In this document: one piece after another, positions 60,174-64,000 of the stretch
Position numbering within the stretch: the stretch's first letter is position 1
Layout: each line of letters starts with the position of its first letter
Position numbers and translations under genes: made by a program
Source: Alligator mississippiensis
Taxonomy: Eukaryota; Chordata; Crocodylia; Alligatoridae
Direction: 5' to 3'
DNA length: 64,000 nt
NCBI RefSeq assembly: GCF_030867095.1
Contig: NC_081831.1
Coordinates: forward strand, 63,316,716 to 63,380,715
The notes under the pieces: model-generated
Seen by the model: only the letters and a program-made list of their open reading frames with translations
Told to the model about the DNA's origin: nothing
The model's database searches: none

Positions 60174-63100
60174 AGTAGAGTTTACTCTAGCGTAGTTTGC
60201 TCTAGAGTAAACTGCTCTTGGATTATTTGCATATATAAACACCTCTGTACAGTATTAAAATCAAAACTATTTGCATGGATAATTCCAACATCTACAATTT
60301 CAAGAGCCAAGTACCTTAAATTTCCTACCACATTTTGCAGCACAGAGGTCTTTAGAAAATGAAAAACTATACTAAGAAAAAGTAGGATATCCTAATACAT
60401 CTTAATTATACAAGTTTTAGCAAACCCTGAACTTAGAACAGTTGATGCAAATATATCTTAAATTGGATAGAAACATTTGTTTAAACCAAGCTTTCATCTA
60501 TAAGTAAACACCATTGTAGTTAGGTCCAGAAATTTCTTAAAAGCCTATTTATTGCTAACTTTAAGCAGGTGTTTAAGTATCTTCAACAAATGGGATAACG
60601 GGAACTGTTATCAGTGGTGTCACCAGCCTCCTTACCTTGTAGTCCTCCTTATATAAAAATGTGGTCACTAGATGCTCAGTTTCCAACTGGTTATAAACGG
60701 TGGCAACCTACTTAGTAATTGCCACATCCTTCAAAAAGGATATAAGAAACTGAGCTAAAACATTTGGTTTAATATTAGGATTTTTCTCTTCTCATTTTTC
60801 TGCCAAGTCTGCTGATTCCATGGAGCACCTGAAACAAAGAAAGCTAGTAATAAATATCTGCAATGGTGACATGACCCATACAAATAAAGTCAAAGCAATA
60901 CGTACCCATACCTCAGTCATTCTGACAAGAAAATAAATAATCCTAAACACAAATTCATAATGACCAGACACTGAGCTTCTAAAAATTAGCAAGTCATCTT
61001 GTCACAGTCATAGCTCTGCAAGGACACAACTTTTGAGAAATCTTACTTTTCAATTTTCAAATAACTAGAAAAACTAGCCAAATAGTTACACAACATACAT
61101 CCTATTGCCAGCAATAAAGACTGCATACAATGCTGTTCTGCACTGTGTACTGTTCACAGCAAGGGAGCAATTTTTACATATACAGCCAAGAACATGAATT
61201 GCAGTAATAACTAGTTTTATAATTTCATAAGCACTGATGAGGTCCACTGAATAGACAAGAAACAAATAAGGCAGTCTACAGAAACTATTATCTAAAAGTA
61301 GTTTATGGTTGAGCTGTTAAAAAGTATTATAGTCATAAAAGCTGTAGTATTATTCCCCATTATATACCAGAATGATGGAAGAGGAAATGGATTTTAAACC
61401 AGTAATACTTCATACATAATCTCTGGCCCCTGTTCTGTAAACTGAAGCTGTTCACATGTTTCTTGGTCCCTTCACTGTATGCTCTATGCCCTGTAATTCA
61501 ACTGCCTTACCCCTACATCCCCAGATGTTATCTGCAAAAATAAAGTGAGCAATTAGGGTTAGGAAACCAGGGGAAATTTAGTGTTGGAAAGTGAGCAATA
61601 AAGCTGATTGAGGAAAATATTGTATTAAAATATATACTTTAAAATACATTTTAGTCATTGAATTGACTTTAAAATGTGCTTCTGCCTATCTTTGTTCTAC
61701 TATAGCACCTGATTCTGAACAACAGCATTAAGTGGAAAATGAGCTGAGAATAAAAAAAACCTTAAAAGAAAAAGTTTGAACGATCGCTGGCCAGGGACAT
61801 CTAAAGGGAACATGAAGAGGTGGGACTGACTCTTTTTAAAGTGCATACCCTTTCAATTAAAGATCCCAGTTTAAGATAAGCTTAGAAGTGTCATCATTAT
61901 GAATGAGTCATTTGAATTGCACCATTGTTCCATTTTGCCCACTATGAACTTTGCATTTGAAGGAAAACATTTGAAAGGCTTTTACTTCTCTTTGCCAGCT
62001 TTTAATTTTTTTATTTTAAATGATTGATGCTATTTCTGCCAATCCAGCAAGCAGAATTTACTGGGCCTAGAAGGGAGTTTATTTCAGGTAGCTATACATA
62101 ACTATAAAAGGGATGTTGAGAAATGAAAATTCAGCATAATCAAAAAAAGATTATTTTTTTTCATTCTTATTTTGCCCTTTTCATCTGTTGGGGAAAATTC
62201 AAGGTTGGTGAGCAGTTTTTGATCATTCTAAAACAGTGGCATTCCAATTTAAGTAAATACATCTCAGAGACACATAGATTTGCATGAGCTGGTAGTTGAA
62301 CAGGAGCCCTAAAAAACAGGTTAGTGTACCCGCTGGCACATATTACATATAGAATTGTTCAGACAAGTGATGTCTTTAGTTATGAGGAAGAAGACATTTT
62401 GTATGCAATACTATACAGCCGAGGGGAAAGAGCATTCATTCATTGATTATGTTTGGAGTTCAGAATGGGTTGACTGCAATCCCAGCATTACTGCCAACGA
62501 GAGAACAGCTGCCTGTTGAAAAGCCAACAGGAAGAACCCAGACCTCAGCCATTCTGACAAGAAGGTAAATAAATAATGCTAAATACAAACTCATAATGAA
62601 TTTTCACTTGTTTGAAATCAGACAATTGGCTAGCTGAACTAATAGGGTAGTTCACTACTGAAATATAGCATGTAAGAGAATATAGGGGATTGATATCTTG
62701 TTAAATACACTGTGGAGTTAAGCATACCAATTAGCTCATGTTTATGCAATATGGCTTAGTTCATGTGACTGTGCTTTGCTAAATTATAACAATGTCTAAT
62801 ATCTGAATTTGGGAATTGAGTTAAGATTTAGTGAGGCACTGAAGCAAACAGGTACATTAAAAGTCTCAAAATAACCCCTAATTACTGCTGCTGTACACCA
62901 TAACAATATTTTATACTATTTCAGCAAAGTGAGGCTCAGTTTCCTTTATGAATTTCTTGGCTTTTTATCTTGTATAATATTGTTTCTCAAGCTCTTCTCA
63001 GTGTATTGTTTGAAATAAATAAGATTTAAAAAAATACAAGGCCGGGTTCCACAGGAGAGCGAGTATGTAAATTTTAACTGGAATTAATTTACTGCTACAG

Positions 63101-64000
63101 GTGCTGGATTGAAAGCTTTGAAGTTTAAAACCCTCTGTTTATCCACAGAATAGGTATAGTATGAAAAACAGCAGTAGCATCCTTAGACCCTTATCCTGTT
63201 TAAATCTTGAAATGCAGGGACAAACCTAAGGGAATTTGGTCTCCATCATTCATTCAAACTTTGGTTTCTTTTCTACCAGTGGACACTCATATACTAACAA
63301 AATCTTTCAGACATAATGACTGAATTGCTATTGGCATATGAAGTCATTACCCATTTTTAAAAGATTCGCATGTTGTTTGGCACCAGTATGACAGAAGAAA
63401 TGATGGCTTCAAGGGAGTGAGAGAGTGGGGGTGGTGCTGTTCTTTCAACGGCTAAATGAAAGAACTGGAGAAGCCATCTGCAACAGGAGGAAACTCTGTC
63501 ACTATTGATAGCTCCAGCTCTAAGGAAATGCCACGAGCTGCTGTCAAACTTGGCCATTTTTAAGAAGCCTGGGCCTGAGCTGCAGAAATGAGCTAAAACA
63601 GAAGCCCCCCCCCCCCCCCAAAAAAAAAAAAGCCTCTGCCTGAGTGACTGTAGCACGAACCCTTGCAGATGCAACATCTGGCTTAGTTAACATTGCAAAG
63701 GGAAGCCAAGGTAATAGTTCAGTGTGAAGTAATGTTACACAATTGGAAGGGAAAGGAGATAAAACCTCCCTTTTGCTCCATTTTGCTTTCTCAAAGATAT
63801 AAATCTTACTAATTGGCACTTTTGGGTCCAGAAGAAATCTGGTTTAATCCAGTTTTGAAAGTTTTAGTGAAACAAAGAAATGTAAATAAAACCAGTTGGG
63901 GATTAGGTATGAGAATATTGAAATCATGTTTACCAGCCATCCATCAATACTGGACATTGGCTGGAGGGAATTGGAGATCCCTACATGCTAAACCATTTGG
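60174..64000. other. intergenic, no gene seen
   Basis: AT-rich DNA to the right edge. A segment of about 55 bases at 60910-60963 recurs at 62542-62599 in the same orientation. A mixed C/A homopolymer tract is at 63606-63632. The two overlapping minus-strand frames at 63357-63819 have no known domain. Confidence 0.55.

Overview
The window looks like a reptile genome, most likely a crocodilian, with a turtle as the main alternative. The reasons are many CR1 LINE 3' ends finishing in the repeated TAGAATCA tail, old MIR-type SINEs, and numerous PIF/Harbinger and hAT elements in AT-rich DNA. The species call is inference from repeat content, not from a database search.

Only one host gene can be supported: ZC4H2, on the + strand. 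Five coding exons (15359-15411, 24539-24710, 25916-26088, 28578-28740, 29889-30002) join in frame to exactly 224 codons plus a stop. They encode a basic coiled-coil protein with a C-terminal C4H2 zinc finger and a KKPKRK tail. All four introns are GT-AG. A ZNF143-like promoter motif lies 193 bases upstream of the ATG. The 3' UTR probably runs to a poly(A) signal near 34881 and contains two transposon insertions.

Region by region: 560-1440 is a strong CpG island with NRF1 and RFX-like sites and a minus-strand splice donor. It is probably the promoter of a neighbour leaving the window to the left. From 1440 to 15100 the DNA is intergenic: CR1, MIR, a palindromic hAT element, and a Penelope-like element (8302-9985) with 12-base target duplications and hammerhead-ribozyme-like motifs on both arms. 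From 15150 to about 34905 lies ZC4H2. From 34906 to 60200 there is a dense transposon field: at least seven PIF/Harbinger-type elements (one, 56783-60173, carrying a decayed Myb/SANT-like gene), three long-palindrome hAT elements, and a CR1 with reverse-transcriptase motifs split by an hAT insertion. From 60200 to the end I see only AT-rich unique DNA and one short duplicated segment.

Most long open frames in the GC-rich stretches (836-1819, 46500-47150, 50700-51900, 55270-56700, 57000-59800) lie in transposon or CpG-island DNA, are open on both strands, and are not genes. No tRNA, rRNA or CRISPR was seen. I found no previously undescribed protein system. The most unusual material is the ribozyme-bearing palindrome and the recurrent palindromic architecture of the DNA transposons.
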